64,000 nt of DNA, taken from assembly GCF_002915595.1 (NCBI RefSeq), contig NZ_PQGG01000031.1:62001-126000 (forward strand), in the 5' to 3' direction. A program made the position numbers and the translations under genes. The notes below the pieces were generated by a model that was not told where the DNA came from, searched no databases, and saw only the letters and a program-made list of their open reading frames with translations. The DNA is from Zhongshania marina. Its GTDB lineage: Bacteria; Pseudomonadota; Gammaproteobacteria; Pseudomonadales; Spongiibacteraceae. Shown here piece after piece: positions 1-7,325 of the stretch. The first letter of the stretch is position 1, and each line of letters begins with the position of its first letter.

Positions 1-161
1 TTTTGATAGTGAATCGGCGTTTCGGTGTTCGCAAAAATGGTAGTGATATTAAAAGAAAAGCCCATTTTGTCGTCTTTTAAAATCATGCGAACACTTTTCC
101 AAGTGTCGGTAGCGACACAACGCTCTGAGTTTTCACATTCTGCTAGCGTTCTAACAATCAT
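1..161 (-). CDS. ectC: L-ectoine synthase, N-terminal part (cut by window edge)
   Basis: EctC is a cupin-fold enzyme that cyclises N-gamma-acetyl-diaminobutyrate to ectoine, the last step of compatible-solute synthesis in the cytoplasm. About 53 codons are visible. They begin MIVRTLAECE and contain the family's DKMGFSFNITTIFANTETPIHY block, which aligns with the conserved start of the EctC cupin domain. An AAGGA sequence lies about 9 nt upstream of the ATG. The gene follows ectB by 130 bp on the same strand, and a stable hairpin sits in that gap, so its expression may differ from that of ectAB. The rest of the gene lies outside the window. Confidence 0.93.
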   Translation of the reverse strand, partial: MIVRTLAECENSERCVATDTWKSVRMILKDDKMGFSFNITTIFANTETPIHYQ

Positions 162-241
162 TTGAACATCCTTTCATTCATTAATTTTTAAATCCGCAGT
201 AATTTGTAATGAACTGGCGGCATAAACAAACCGTTAATAAA

Positions 242-277
242 CGCCTCTTCCACAGAATAAATCCTGTAGAAGAGGCG
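242..277 (-). terminator. Hairpin between ectB and ectC (attenuator or mRNA-processing element)
   Basis: A perfect 9-bp stem (CGCCTCTTC at 242-250, GAAGAGGCG at 269-277) encloses a second 4-bp stem (ACAG/CTGT). On the minus strand it is followed by TTTATTAACGG, a poor U-run. It lies inside the ectABC operon, so it would act as a partial terminator or as an RNA-stabilising element, not as a full stop. The structure is seen directly; its role is inferred. Confidence 0.55.
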
Positions 278-291
278 CATTACTCATTCAT

Positions 292-1572
292 TCAAGAGGC
301 TTTTTTTTCGACCGCTTTGCTTAAAACTTCGTCAATCGCATCGGTGAGAATATCTAGGCCGCGCATTAGCTCAGCCTTCTCAATAGTGAGCGGGCAAAAG
401 ACTTTAACTACCTGTCCGCGATTACCGCAGGTTTCAATAATTAAACCACGCTCAAAACAAGCTCGACCAATTTCATCGGCGGTTTCGCCGTCACGGCAAG
501 CCAAGCCCTGCATCATGCCACGACCTTTAGGCTGTAATTTTGTTACACCGTAGCGGTCAGAAATTTTCTTGAAGCGGTGGCTTACAATCGCTGATTTTTC
601 AACAATCTCGGCGGCGAATTTCTCATCCGTCCAGTAGTGGCGAATAGCCGCTGCGGCGGTGATGAATGCATGGTTATTACCACGGAAAGTACCGTTGTGT
701 TCACCCGGCTCCCATACATCTAAATCGGGGCGCAGCAACACAATCGCAAAGGGTAAACCGTAACCGCTCAATGATTTAGACATGGTAATAATGTCTGGCT
801 TAATGCCGCTGGCTTCAAAACTGAAAAAGGTACCAGTTCGGCCACAGCCCGCTTGAATATCATCAACAATTAATAATATTTCGTGCTTGCGACACAGCTT
901 TTCTAGGCCACGCAACCAATCATTATTAGCGACGTTTAAGCCACCCTCGCCCTGCACTGGCTCTACAATCATAGCCGCGGGAAGGTCTACGCCGGATGAT
1001 GGATCTGACAATAATTTATCCATCATTTTTAAGCTGTCAGCGTCGCGACCGTAGTAACCGCAGTAGGGCATGCGGTTTACATCGCCAAGTGCAACACCGG
1101 CACCGCCGCGATGGTGGCTGTTGCCCGTAGCGGCAACTGCGCCAAGTGTCACGCCGTGAAAGCCATTGGTAAACGACACGATTGAGGTGCGACCCGTCAC
1201 TTTACGCGCCAGTTTCAAGGCAGCTTCTACCGCATTTGTGCCGGTAGGGCCGGTGAATTGGAAGGTGTATTCCATATCACGCGGCGCAAGAATATGCTCA
1301 TTAAAGGCCTGCAAAAAATCGCCCTTAGCCGAGGTGTGCATATCTAGGCCGTGGGTGATGCCGTCGCGCATGATGTAATCAACCAGCGCCTGCTTTAATA
1401 CCGGATTGTTGTGGCCGTAATTAAGTGTGCCTGCGCCCGCGAGAAAGTCGATGTATTGCTTGCCGTTGGTGTCGTACAAGTGCTCACCCTGTGCCTTGTC
1501 GAAGGTCACGGGAAAAGATCGCGCATAAGATTGTACTTCTGATTCGAGTCTGTCAAAGATTGTCATATTCAT
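292..1572 (-). CDS. ectB: Diaminobutyrate--2-oxoglutarate aminotransferase EctB
   Basis: EctB is a PLP-dependent class III aminotransferase that converts aspartate-semialdehyde and glutamate to L-2,4-diaminobutyrate, the first step committed to ectoine. The 426-residue protein has the usual family length. Visible features are the EctB-type N-terminus with FLAGAGTLNYGHNNP (about residues 43-57), the PLP-contacting Asp in LLIVDDIQAG (about 233-242) and the Schiff-base lysine in TMSKSLSGYG (about residue 266). A TAAGGGAGAT ribosome site precedes the start; the second Met (MTIF, two codons later) is equally possible. The gene lies 56 bp downstream of ectA in the ectABC order. Confidence 0.96.
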   Translation of the reverse strand: MNMTIFDRLESEVQSYARSFPVTFDKAQGEHLYDTNGKQYIDFLAGAGTLNYGHNNPVLKQALVDYIMRDGITHGLDMHTSAKGDFLQAFNEHILAPRDMEYTFQFTGPTGTNAVEAALKLARKVTGRTSIVSFTNGFHGVTLGAVAATGNSHHRGGAGVALGDVNRMPYCGYYGRDADSLKMMDKLLSDPSSGVDLPAAMIVEPVQGEGGLNVANNDWLRGLEKLCRKHEILLIVDDIQAGCGRTGTFFSFEASGIKPDIITMSKSLSGYGLPFAIVLLRPDLDVWEPGEHNGTFRGNNHAFITAAAAIRHYWTDEKFAAEIVEKSAIVSHRFKKISDRYGVTKLQPKGRGMMQGLACRDGETADEIGRACFERGLIIETCGNRGQVVKVFCPLTIEKAELMRGLDILTDAIDEVLSKAVEKKAS

Positions 1573-1628
1573 ATCTCCCTTAGCATCCCTGAGTCTATAT
1601 TTGTTGGTGCTGCACCTAGCCCTGCCGC

Positions 1629-2156
1629 TTATTTTTGTGCGACAAATGGCCCAATGCGGAGCAGCGCCTCGCTGTCGTGTTGACCGCCGAAATGGGCGTC
1701 TTTTTCAAACCAAATATCGTGATTCAATTCGGTATTTAGGTCTCTGGCAAAGCTGCGAAACAGCGCCCAAGAGGCCTCGTTATCTGGGGTAATTGTGGTT
1801 TCTAAAAAGCTCACTCCCTCGCAAGCCGGGCGTTTGATAATTTCCTTCAGCATCCGCTTTGCCAATCCACGGCCACGCTGAGATTTGTCGACAACCACCT
1901 GCCATACAAATACCGTGTCACTTTTTTCTGGTGGGCGGTGGGCTGAGATAAATCCAACCAAACGACCATCTTCTTCTACAGCAACTGAGGTCGCGGCAAA
2001 GTGGGTGCACTGCAGCAGATTGCAGTAAACAGAGTTGGTATCTAGTGGGGGGCTGGCCGCCACTAATTGATTTAGGGCATAGCCATCTTCCGCCGTTGGC
2101 TGGCGAAAACGAAGCGTGGCAGCGTCGGCTTGCATCGCGCTATTTGATTTCAACAC
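1629..2156 (-). CDS. ectA: L-2,4-diaminobutyric acid acetyltransferase EctA
   Basis: EctA is a GNAT-family enzyme that acetylates the gamma-amino group of diaminobutyrate using acetyl-CoA, the second step of ectoine synthesis. The 175-residue protein shows the EctA signature LDTNSVYCNLLQCTHF (about residues 38-53), the acetyl-CoA-binding motif Q-R-G-R-G-L-A (about 93-99) and the ETTITPDN segment (about 119-126). It is the first gene of the ectABC operon and is transcribed away from the MarR-type regulator at 2407. Some start uncertainty remains: MLKSNSAMQADA has an internal Met at residue 8. Confidence 0.95.
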   Translation of the reverse strand: MLKSNSAMQADAATLRFRQPTAEDGYALNQLVAASPPLDTNSVYCNLLQCTHFAATSVAVEEDGRLVGFISAHRPPEKSDTVFVWQVVVDKSQRGRGLAKRMLKEIIKRPACEGVSFLETTITPDNEASWALFRSFARDLNTELNHDIWFEKDAHFGGQHDSEALLRIGPFVAQK

Positions 2157-2192
2157 AATTTATTTGTGTTCATACTAATTTAATAAGCAAAT

Positions 2193-2198
2193 AGTATA
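2193..2198 (-). promoter_or_regulatory. Candidate -10 element of the ectABC promoter
   Basis: TATACT on the minus strand, about 37 bp upstream of the ectA start. No good TTGACA-like box is found at 16-18 bp spacing, which would fit an osmotically induced or alternative-sigma promoter. The assignment is tentative. Confidence 0.25.
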
Positions 2199-2267
2199 TA
2201 AAGCGGCATTTTTATCGCTTTACATCTTATTTAATCACTAAATTGTGAACTCAACCTCCTGATTAAT

Positions 2268-2285
2268 TGCTTAGTACACGAAGCA
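2268..2285. promoter_or_regulatory. Inverted repeat in the ectA-ectR divergent region, possible operator
   Basis: TGCTT-AGTACACG-AAGCA is an 18-bp inverted repeat with 5-bp arms and an 8-bp centre. It is centred about 120 bp from both divergent start codons, in an AT-rich 250-bp intergenic region. MarR-family proteins bind such dyads, and EctR/CosR regulators are known to bind near ect promoters. Whether this repeat is the site is inference. Confidence 0.3.
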
Positions 2286-2406
2286 TTATACGTGATTTAT
2301 CTTAACAACTTCAAGTTTAGCTATTGACAACAACGTAGTTTATCTGGTGCAAAACTGGCGCTAAGCCGCTACCATTGGGCCGCTAAGGGAATCTAAGAAA
2401 ATTGAA

Positions 2407-2925
2407 ATGAATCGAATTGACGAAGTATTAATCTCGCTGCGACGGGTAACCCGCGCCATTGATTTGCACTCTAAGCATCTAATGAAGACCGCGGGACTTA
2501 CCGCCCCGCAAATGTTGATTCTGCAAACCCTGCGGGATCAAGGCGACGCGATTATTAGCGACGTCGCCCATCAAATCAGCCTTAGCCAAGCGACGGTTAC
2601 TAGTATTTTAGATCGCCTAGAAAAACGCGGATTGGTGATGCGCGAACGCTCACAACAAGATAAACGCAAGGTTTACGCCTGCCTTACTGACGCCGGCAAT
2701 GACTTAATTCGCAATGCTCCCATGCCCCTGCAGGATTACTTCATTCGCCAGTTCAGCGATCTACAGGACTGGGAGCAAACGCAAATCATCAGCGCCCTTC
2801 AGCGCGTTGCCCACATGATGGACGCCCAGCATATAGACGCCGCACCGCTGCTAGACGTTGGTGCAATTGATCGCCAAAGCGAGGAAGAGAACCGCACCTT
2901 CGGTTTTGACAACAAGGAAGTTTAA
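2407..2925 (+). CDS. ectR: MarR-family regulator, likely EctR/CosR-type repressor of ectoine genes
   Basis: This is a 172-residue winged-helix protein of the MarR family. The recognition region ISLSQATVTSILDRLEKRGLV (about residues 57-77) and the wing RERSQQDKRKVYACLTDAG (about 79-97) are clear, and the protein has the usual alpha-helical dimerisation ends. It starts at an ATG 250 bp from ectA and is transcribed divergently. MarR proteins of the EctR1/CosR group repress ectoine operons in methylotrophs and vibrios, so control of ectABC is likely. The MarR assignment is firm; the target is inferred from position. Confidence 0.82.
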   Translation: MNRIDEVLISLRRVTRAIDLHSKHLMKTAGLTAPQMLILQTLRDQGDAIISDVAHQISLSQATVTSILDRLEKRGLVMRERSQQDKRKVYACLTDAGNDLIRNAPMPLQDYFIRQFSDLQDWEQTQIISALQRVAHMMDAQHIDAAPLLDVGAIDRQSEEENRTFGFDNKEV

Positions 2926-3014
2926 TTCGCCACCGTCATATAAGCGCCACATTCAAGCTGTACATTGGGAGACTCATCACTGAGCTAAGTAGACTGCCAG
3001 ATTAGGAATTGCGA

Positions 3015-3740
3015 ATGGAGTGCCCCACCTGCCACAGCACCGAATCAAGTTTGGTGGGCAGCAAAAATGGACACAAATTACATCGCTGCGCCAACTGCAG
3101 CCTGCTTCACGTTCACCCCATGCCCGCCGCAGATGAGCTGCTTCGCTACTATCAGGACTATCACAAAACCCCGCAGTACACCCGCAAGTTAAAATCTAAG
3201 CAGCGCCGAGCAAAAAAACGAATCTGGTCTTTAAAGCGCCTCACCAAGGGCAGTAAGTTTTTGGATGTTGGCTGCAACGCCGGCTTTGCGGTAGAAGCCG
3301 CCCGCAGTCTGGGCCTAGAGGCTTGCGGTATTGATTTAGATGAGGCGAGTATAAAATTTGCCCGCCAACAGTATCCGATGGGCGATTTCAGAAAAATTAG
3401 CGCTCAAGACTTAGCCGCTAGCGCTGAGCGCTTCGACATAATCTATTGCTGCGAAGTAATAGAGCACCTAGCAGAGCCACACAGCTTTGTAGACGCACTT
3501 TACACTCTGCTCAATGAAAACGGTGTGCTGTTTTTAACCACCCCCGACATTGCGCACTTCTCTGTTCAACAAAACCTGCTGGAATGGACGGCTGTGCGAC
3601 CGCCGGAACATCTGCTGTACTTCTCAAAACCTGCGCTGACTGCACTTTTAGAAGCCCACCATTTTCGCAAAATTAATTTTCGGCCCAATTTAAAGCCCAC
3701 AATTAAGCTGCTCGCCCGCAAAGACGCAGCGGCGGTATAA
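3015..3740 (+). CDS. SAM-dependent methyltransferase with N-terminal zinc ribbon
   Basis: This 241-residue protein has two parts. The N-terminal zinc ribbon carries two Cys pairs (CPTC and CANC, about residues 3-30). The class I SAM-binding fold has motif I FLDVGCNAGFAVEAA (about residues 82-96), the acidic post-II GIDLDE and a motif IYCCEVIEHLAEP typical of the Methyltransf_23 group. Proteins of this architecture often modify sugars, lipids or quinone-like compounds; the substrate here is unknown. The ATG at 3015 is chosen because AGGAA at 3004-3008 is correctly spaced for it, whereas an in-frame TTG at 3009 lies too close. It appears to be a single-gene unit. Confidence 0.75.
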   Translation: MECPTCHSTESSLVGSKNGHKLHRCANCSLLHVHPMPAADELLRYYQDYHKTPQYTRKLKSKQRRAKKRIWSLKRLTKGSKFLDVGCNAGFAVEAARSLGLEACGIDLDEASIKFARQQYPMGDFRKISAQDLAASAERFDIIYCCEVIEHLAEPHSFVDALYTLLNENGVLFLTTPDIAHFSVQQNLLEWTAVRPPEHLLYFSKPALTALLEAHHFRKINFRPNLKPTIKLLARKDAAAV

Positions 3741-3810
3741 AGCAAAGAGACAAAGCAGCAGATTCACGCGTAAACTTTAGGTTTTATTAACTTTAAACCG
3801 GACAGGTTTT

Positions 3811-4206
3811 ATGCGTTTTCAATATCGAATACTCAATATTTTACTAGCCACAGCGGTATTAGTTAGCCTTTCGGCCTGCGGCCCCAGCCCAGACCCGTCA
3901 TCTGCGTCTAGCAACGGTGCGAGCCAAAGCGCTGCAAGCACGCCACGGAATCGCATGCCCAGCGACCCCGCCCTGAAATCCCTCTATATTCAAAGCTGCT
4001 ACGGCTGCCACAGCACCGGCGTGGCCAGCGCGCCGCGAAGCGGCAATACTGCAGATTGGGCGCCGCGACTGCAAAAGGGCATGAATGTACTACTCCACAA
4101 CACGATCAATGGCATTAACAGCATGCCACCCAAGGGTATGTGCATAGGCTGTAGCGATGAGGAATTTACCCGACTCATTTTATTCCTCTCGGGGCAAAGT
4201 GAGTAA
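3811..4206 (+). CDS. Cytochrome c5-type lipoprotein
   Basis: This 131-residue protein has a lipoprotein signal peptide with lipobox LSAC (Cys about residue 23) and a Ser/Ala-rich linker, followed by a single class I cytochrome c domain. Heme attaches at CYGCH (about residue 65). The axial Met lies in SMPPKGMC, and a C-x2-C pair (CIGC) beyond it is the disulfide typical of cytochrome c5. It closely resembles the soluble c5 at 11615-11917: both have ADWAPR, KGM and MPPKG. The lipid anchor should hold it at a membrane as an electron shuttle, possibly to the aa3 oxidase encoded in this window. The partner is not shown by sequence. Confidence 0.85.
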   Translation: MRFQYRILNILLATAVLVSLSACGPSPDPSSASSNGASQSAASTPRNRMPSDPALKSLYIQSCYGCHSTGVASAPRSGNTADWAPRLQKGMNVLLHNTINGINSMPPKGMCIGCSDEEFTRLILFLSGQSE

Positions 4207-4320
4207 TCACAAACTTAGTTATGCGCCAATACAATTATCACTATCGGCCTCACAATGATCTGGCAATAGGCTAAGCTCGTAATAGCAAAACTAAATTTAT
4301 GAGCAAGGACTTATCAAGCT

Positions 4321-5271
4321 ATGAGTGACACCCCGTCAATTCGCATTGGTATAAGCGCCTGCCTGCTGGGCGATCAAGTGCGCTACGATGGTGGCCATAA
4401 GCGCCTTCCATTTGCCTCTGAAGAATTATCGCGGCACTTCGACTTTGTGAAAATTTGCCCCGAACAAGCGATTGGCATGGGCGTACCAAGACCTACGATC
4501 CGCTTAGTCGGCGACGCCGAGAATCCACGCTTGCTAGGCAGCGCCGATACCAGTCTAGATGTGACGGAAAAAATGAAGGTGTTCGCCCGCGACACAGCGG
4601 CAAGCCTCGACTACATCAGCGGCTATATTCTCTGTGCAAAATCACCTAGCTGTGGCATGGAAAGGGTTCCAGTGTATTCGGAAGAGGGCACGGGGCTCGG
4701 CAAAATCGGTGTCGGGCTATTTGCCAAGCAATTAATGGATGCTCAACCTTTACTGCCGGTAGAGGAAAATGGCCGCCTAAATGACGTGCATTTACGTGAA
4801 AATTTTGTGCTGCGCGTAGTGGCCTATTCTCGCTGGCAAGCGATGATGGCCGAAGGGCTTAGCGCCAAGCGCTTGCAAGACTTCCACCGTCGTCACAAGT
4901 TTTTACTGCTCGCGCACAATCAGCCGCTTTACCGCGAACTAGGCCCCATAGTTGCTGAGTCTGGCGATCTGAATGATATGGCCGACCGCTATATTCAAAA
5001 GTTTATGCAAGCCATTCGGCAACCCGCCACCATTAAAAACCACACCAATACGCTGATGCACATTCAAGGATTCTTCAAAGACCATTTGGATTCTACCGAC
5101 AAAGCTCAACTCAGCGATGTGATCAAAGAATACGCCGCTGGCATGCTGCCCCTTTTGGTTCCGCTAGAAATGCTCAGCATGTTTTTAAAGAAATATCAGG
5201 TCGATTACTTGCTAGACCAATACTACTTTTCCCCTTACCCACGCGACCTAAAACTGCGTATCGGTTTATAA
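4321..5271 (+). CDS. DUF523 and DUF1722 domain protein (YbgA-like)
   Basis: This 316-residue protein has an N-terminal DUF523 domain (about residues 7-150), recognisable from ISACLLGDQVRYDGGHK, CPE and CAKSPSCGM. Its conserved cysteines suggest a metal or iron-sulfur site. The C-terminal DUF1722/YbgA domain (about 190-305) has FHRRHKFLLLAHN and the YSPYP-type ending. In many proteobacteria this protein is encoded directly before a photolyase, as here: only 3 bp separate it from phrB. A role linked to photolyase or to light and DNA-damage responses is suggested by this context, but its biochemistry is unknown to me. Confidence 0.85.
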   Translation: MSDTPSIRIGISACLLGDQVRYDGGHKRLPFASEELSRHFDFVKICPEQAIGMGVPRPTIRLVGDAENPRLLGSADTSLDVTEKMKVFARDTAASLDYISGYILCAKSPSCGMERVPVYSEEGTGLGKIGVGLFAKQLMDAQPLLPVEENGRLNDVHLRENFVLRVVAYSRWQAMMAEGLSAKRLQDFHRRHKFLLLAHNQPLYRELGPIVAESGDLNDMADRYIQKFMQAIRQPATIKNHTNTLMHIQGFFKDHLDSTDKAQLSDVIKEYAAGMLPLLVPLEMLSMFLKKYQVDYLLDQYYFSPYPRDLKLRIGL

Positions 5272-5274
5272 GCA

Positions 5275-6654
5275 ATGACTGGACTTATTTGGTTTCGCAA
5301 TGACCTGCGCAGCCTCGATCATCCCGCACTTTGTAGTGCCAGCAAAAACCACGCATCTGTGCGCGCCGTCTATTTATTATGTCCGCAGCAACTGGACGAG
5401 CACGGCATTGCGCCAATTAGGCGCCAATTTTTACGGCGCGCCTTAGATGATTTGCAGCGCCAGCTATCCAGCCTTGGTATTCCACTAGACATCATCGATG
5501 CAGAACACTTTAAACACGCGCCCCGTCATTTGCAGCATTATTGCCGCGAACACGAGATAAGCGCCGTCTACGCACACCGCGAGTGGCTAGTCGATGAAAT
5601 TAATCGCGATGAGCGCTGCGCCAAGCAATTAGACATAGCTCTGCACCTTATTGACGATAGTTTGATCAGCCCACTCACCCTGAGCAAATCTGACGGCACA
5701 CCCTATAAAGTCTTCACGCCCTTTTCTCGACGCTGCCGCGACCTACTCGCCGCGCAGTTTCCCAGGGTAATGCGTCGACCGACCGTTAAAGCGCCCGGCG
5801 CAATCAGTGCCGTTACACCATGCCCGATCTTTGGCGAAGAGAAGGATTCCAGCGCATGGCCAGCAGATGAGGAGGGCGTGTTACAGCAGCTACGGCAGTT
5901 TTGTGCCGAGCGAGCCGGCGATTATCAAAAACACCGTGACTTTCCCGCCCTAAATGGCACCTCTCGGCTTTCTGCAGCCTTGGCGCTAGGCTTACTCAGC
6001 CCGCGCCAATGCTTGGCGCGCCTGCAACAGGAATGCGGTGAAGACATATGGGATGCCAAAAGCGATGCTGGAACATGGCTAAACGAGCTGCTGTGGCGAG
6101 AATTTTACCGCCACGTTGCCTTTCATTTTCCCCGAGTCGTAAAAGGGCGAGCTTTTCAAAGCTACACCGACGCGATTCCGTGGCCCAATAAGCCCGCGCT
6201 ATTTGAGGCTTGGTGTGAAGGACAAACCGGCTACCCCATAGTTGACGCGGCAATGCGCCAGCTTAAAGAAACCGGCTGGATGCACAATCGACTGCGAATG
6301 ATCACCGCATCTTTTCTCTGCAAAGATCTACACATCGACTGGCGCTGGGGCGAGCGGCACTTTCTAGAACACCTCATCGATGCCGATTTCGCCTCAAACA
6401 ACGGTGGCTGGCAGTGGGCCGCCTCTACCGGCACCGATGCCGCACCGTATTTTCGAATTTTTAATCCCACCACCCAAGGTCAGCGTTTTGACCCTCAGGG
6501 TCAATTCATTTTGCGCTTTGTACCTGAGCTAAAAGGCCTACAGGGAAAGCAACTACACCAAGTACCCGCCACAGCTAGCTATCCACAGCCGATTGTCGAC
6601 CATAAAGAAAGCCGAAATATTACCCTCGCACTTTTTCAGGAAATAAGAGACTAA
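5275..6654 (+). CDS. phrB: Deoxyribodipyrimidine photolyase (class I CPD)
   Basis: This flavoenzyme repairs cyclobutane pyrimidine dimers using blue light. The 459-residue protein matches the usual length. The N-terminal Rossmann-like antenna domain starts TGLIWFRNDLRSLDHPAL. The FAD-binding C-terminal domain shows WLNELLWREFYRH, GYPIVDAAMRQL, TGWMHNRLRMI and the signature NNGGWQWAASTGTDAAPYF (about residues 371-389). Tryptophans of the electron-transfer chain lie in these motifs. It is translated 3 bp after the DUF523/DUF1722 gene and is probably coupled to it. A DASH-type or cryptochrome identity is less likely, because the class I CPD motifs and length fit. Confidence 0.94.
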   Translation: MTGLIWFRNDLRSLDHPALCSASKNHASVRAVYLLCPQQLDEHGIAPIRRQFLRRALDDLQRQLSSLGIPLDIIDAEHFKHAPRHLQHYCREHEISAVYAHREWLVDEINRDERCAKQLDIALHLIDDSLISPLTLSKSDGTPYKVFTPFSRRCRDLLAAQFPRVMRRPTVKAPGAISAVTPCPIFGEEKDSSAWPADEEGVLQQLRQFCAERAGDYQKHRDFPALNGTSRLSAALALGLLSPRQCLARLQQECGEDIWDAKSDAGTWLNELLWREFYRHVAFHFPRVVKGRAFQSYTDAIPWPNKPALFEAWCEGQTGYPIVDAAMRQLKETGWMHNRLRMITASFLCKDLHIDWRWGERHFLEHLIDADFASNNGGWQWAASTGTDAAPYFRIFNPTTQGQRFDPQGQFILRFVPELKGLQGKQLHQVPATASYPQPIVDHKESRNITLALFQEIRD

Positions 6655-6767
6655 GCCCACTCAGACATATTTAATGCTCTGCAGCTATACTGCACTGGCT
6701 AACACTAGCCGGCCTGATCTATTCTATATAGGCACTTGGGGGCACAATAAGATGAAAAGGAGAGACC

Positions 6768-7325
6768 GTGCGATTTGTTTTCTTTACGCTACTACTAACT
6801 AATACGCTTTTATTCACCACAGCTAGTTACGCCGATGAAGGCTCTCATAAAATATTTGGCTTAAGCGAATACGTTTATATCGAAGAACTAGGTGTTCGCT
6901 ACAAAGCGAAAATTGATACCGGCGCAGAAAGTGCCTCTATCAATGCGATAAACTCACAGGTAGAAAAGGGCAAAGACGGTGCTGATGACATTGTGCACTT
7001 CGATTTAGTATTGCCCGACGACACCCTTAAATCGGTGAGCCTGCCGCTTAGCAAACATATTCGTATAAAGCGCCGCGCATCTGATTACGATGAAGACGAA
7101 AAGGACTACAGCCGCCGTCCCGTGCTAGAGCTCACCCTTTGTGTTGGCGGTGAATCTCATAAAGTAGAAGTGAATTTGGCCGACCGCAGACAGTTTTCCA
7201 AGCCCATGCTGGTTGGTTCGGAGCCACTAACGGCATTTAATGCCTTAGTCGACCCCAGTAAAAAATATCTGCAGGACAAAACGCTCTGCGCCAAACAAGA
7301 TAACTCCGAGGAGCAAAAAGAATGA
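6768..7325 (+). CDS. Retropepsin-like aspartyl protease (Zn_protease/RimB family), secreted
   Basis: This 185-residue protein starts at GTG, 4 bp after an AAAAGGAGAG ribosome site. A signal peptide ends near ASYADE (about residue 23), so it is exported. The core KIDTGAESASI (about residues 48-58) carries the D-T-G motif of single-domain retropepsin-like proteases, the family historically annotated ATP-dependent zinc protease. GS-E-P-L near the C-terminus is the second conserved patch. It overlaps the next gene by ATGA and forms a unit with an inactive transglutaminase and an ATP-grasp ligase. It is presumably a processing or editing enzyme for the product of the ligase; the substrate is unknown. 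Confidence 0.8.
   Translation: MRFVFFTLLLTNTLLFTTASYADEGSHKIFGLSEYVYIEELGVRYKAKIDTGAESASINAINSQVEKGKDGADDIVHFDLVLPDDTLKSVSLPLSKHIRIKRRASDYDEDEKDYSRRPVLELTLCVGGESHKVEVNLADRRQFSKPMLVGSEPLTAFNALVDPSKKYLQDKTLCAKQDNSEEQKE

Noticed and set aside
209-553. 114-codon plus-strand frame over the ectB end
   Set aside because: It is antisense to ectB, and its length follows from ectB codon bias.
6697-6710. GGCTA-ACAC-TAGCC hairpin after the photolyase gene as terminator
   Set aside because: Only 5 bp, with no T-run following.
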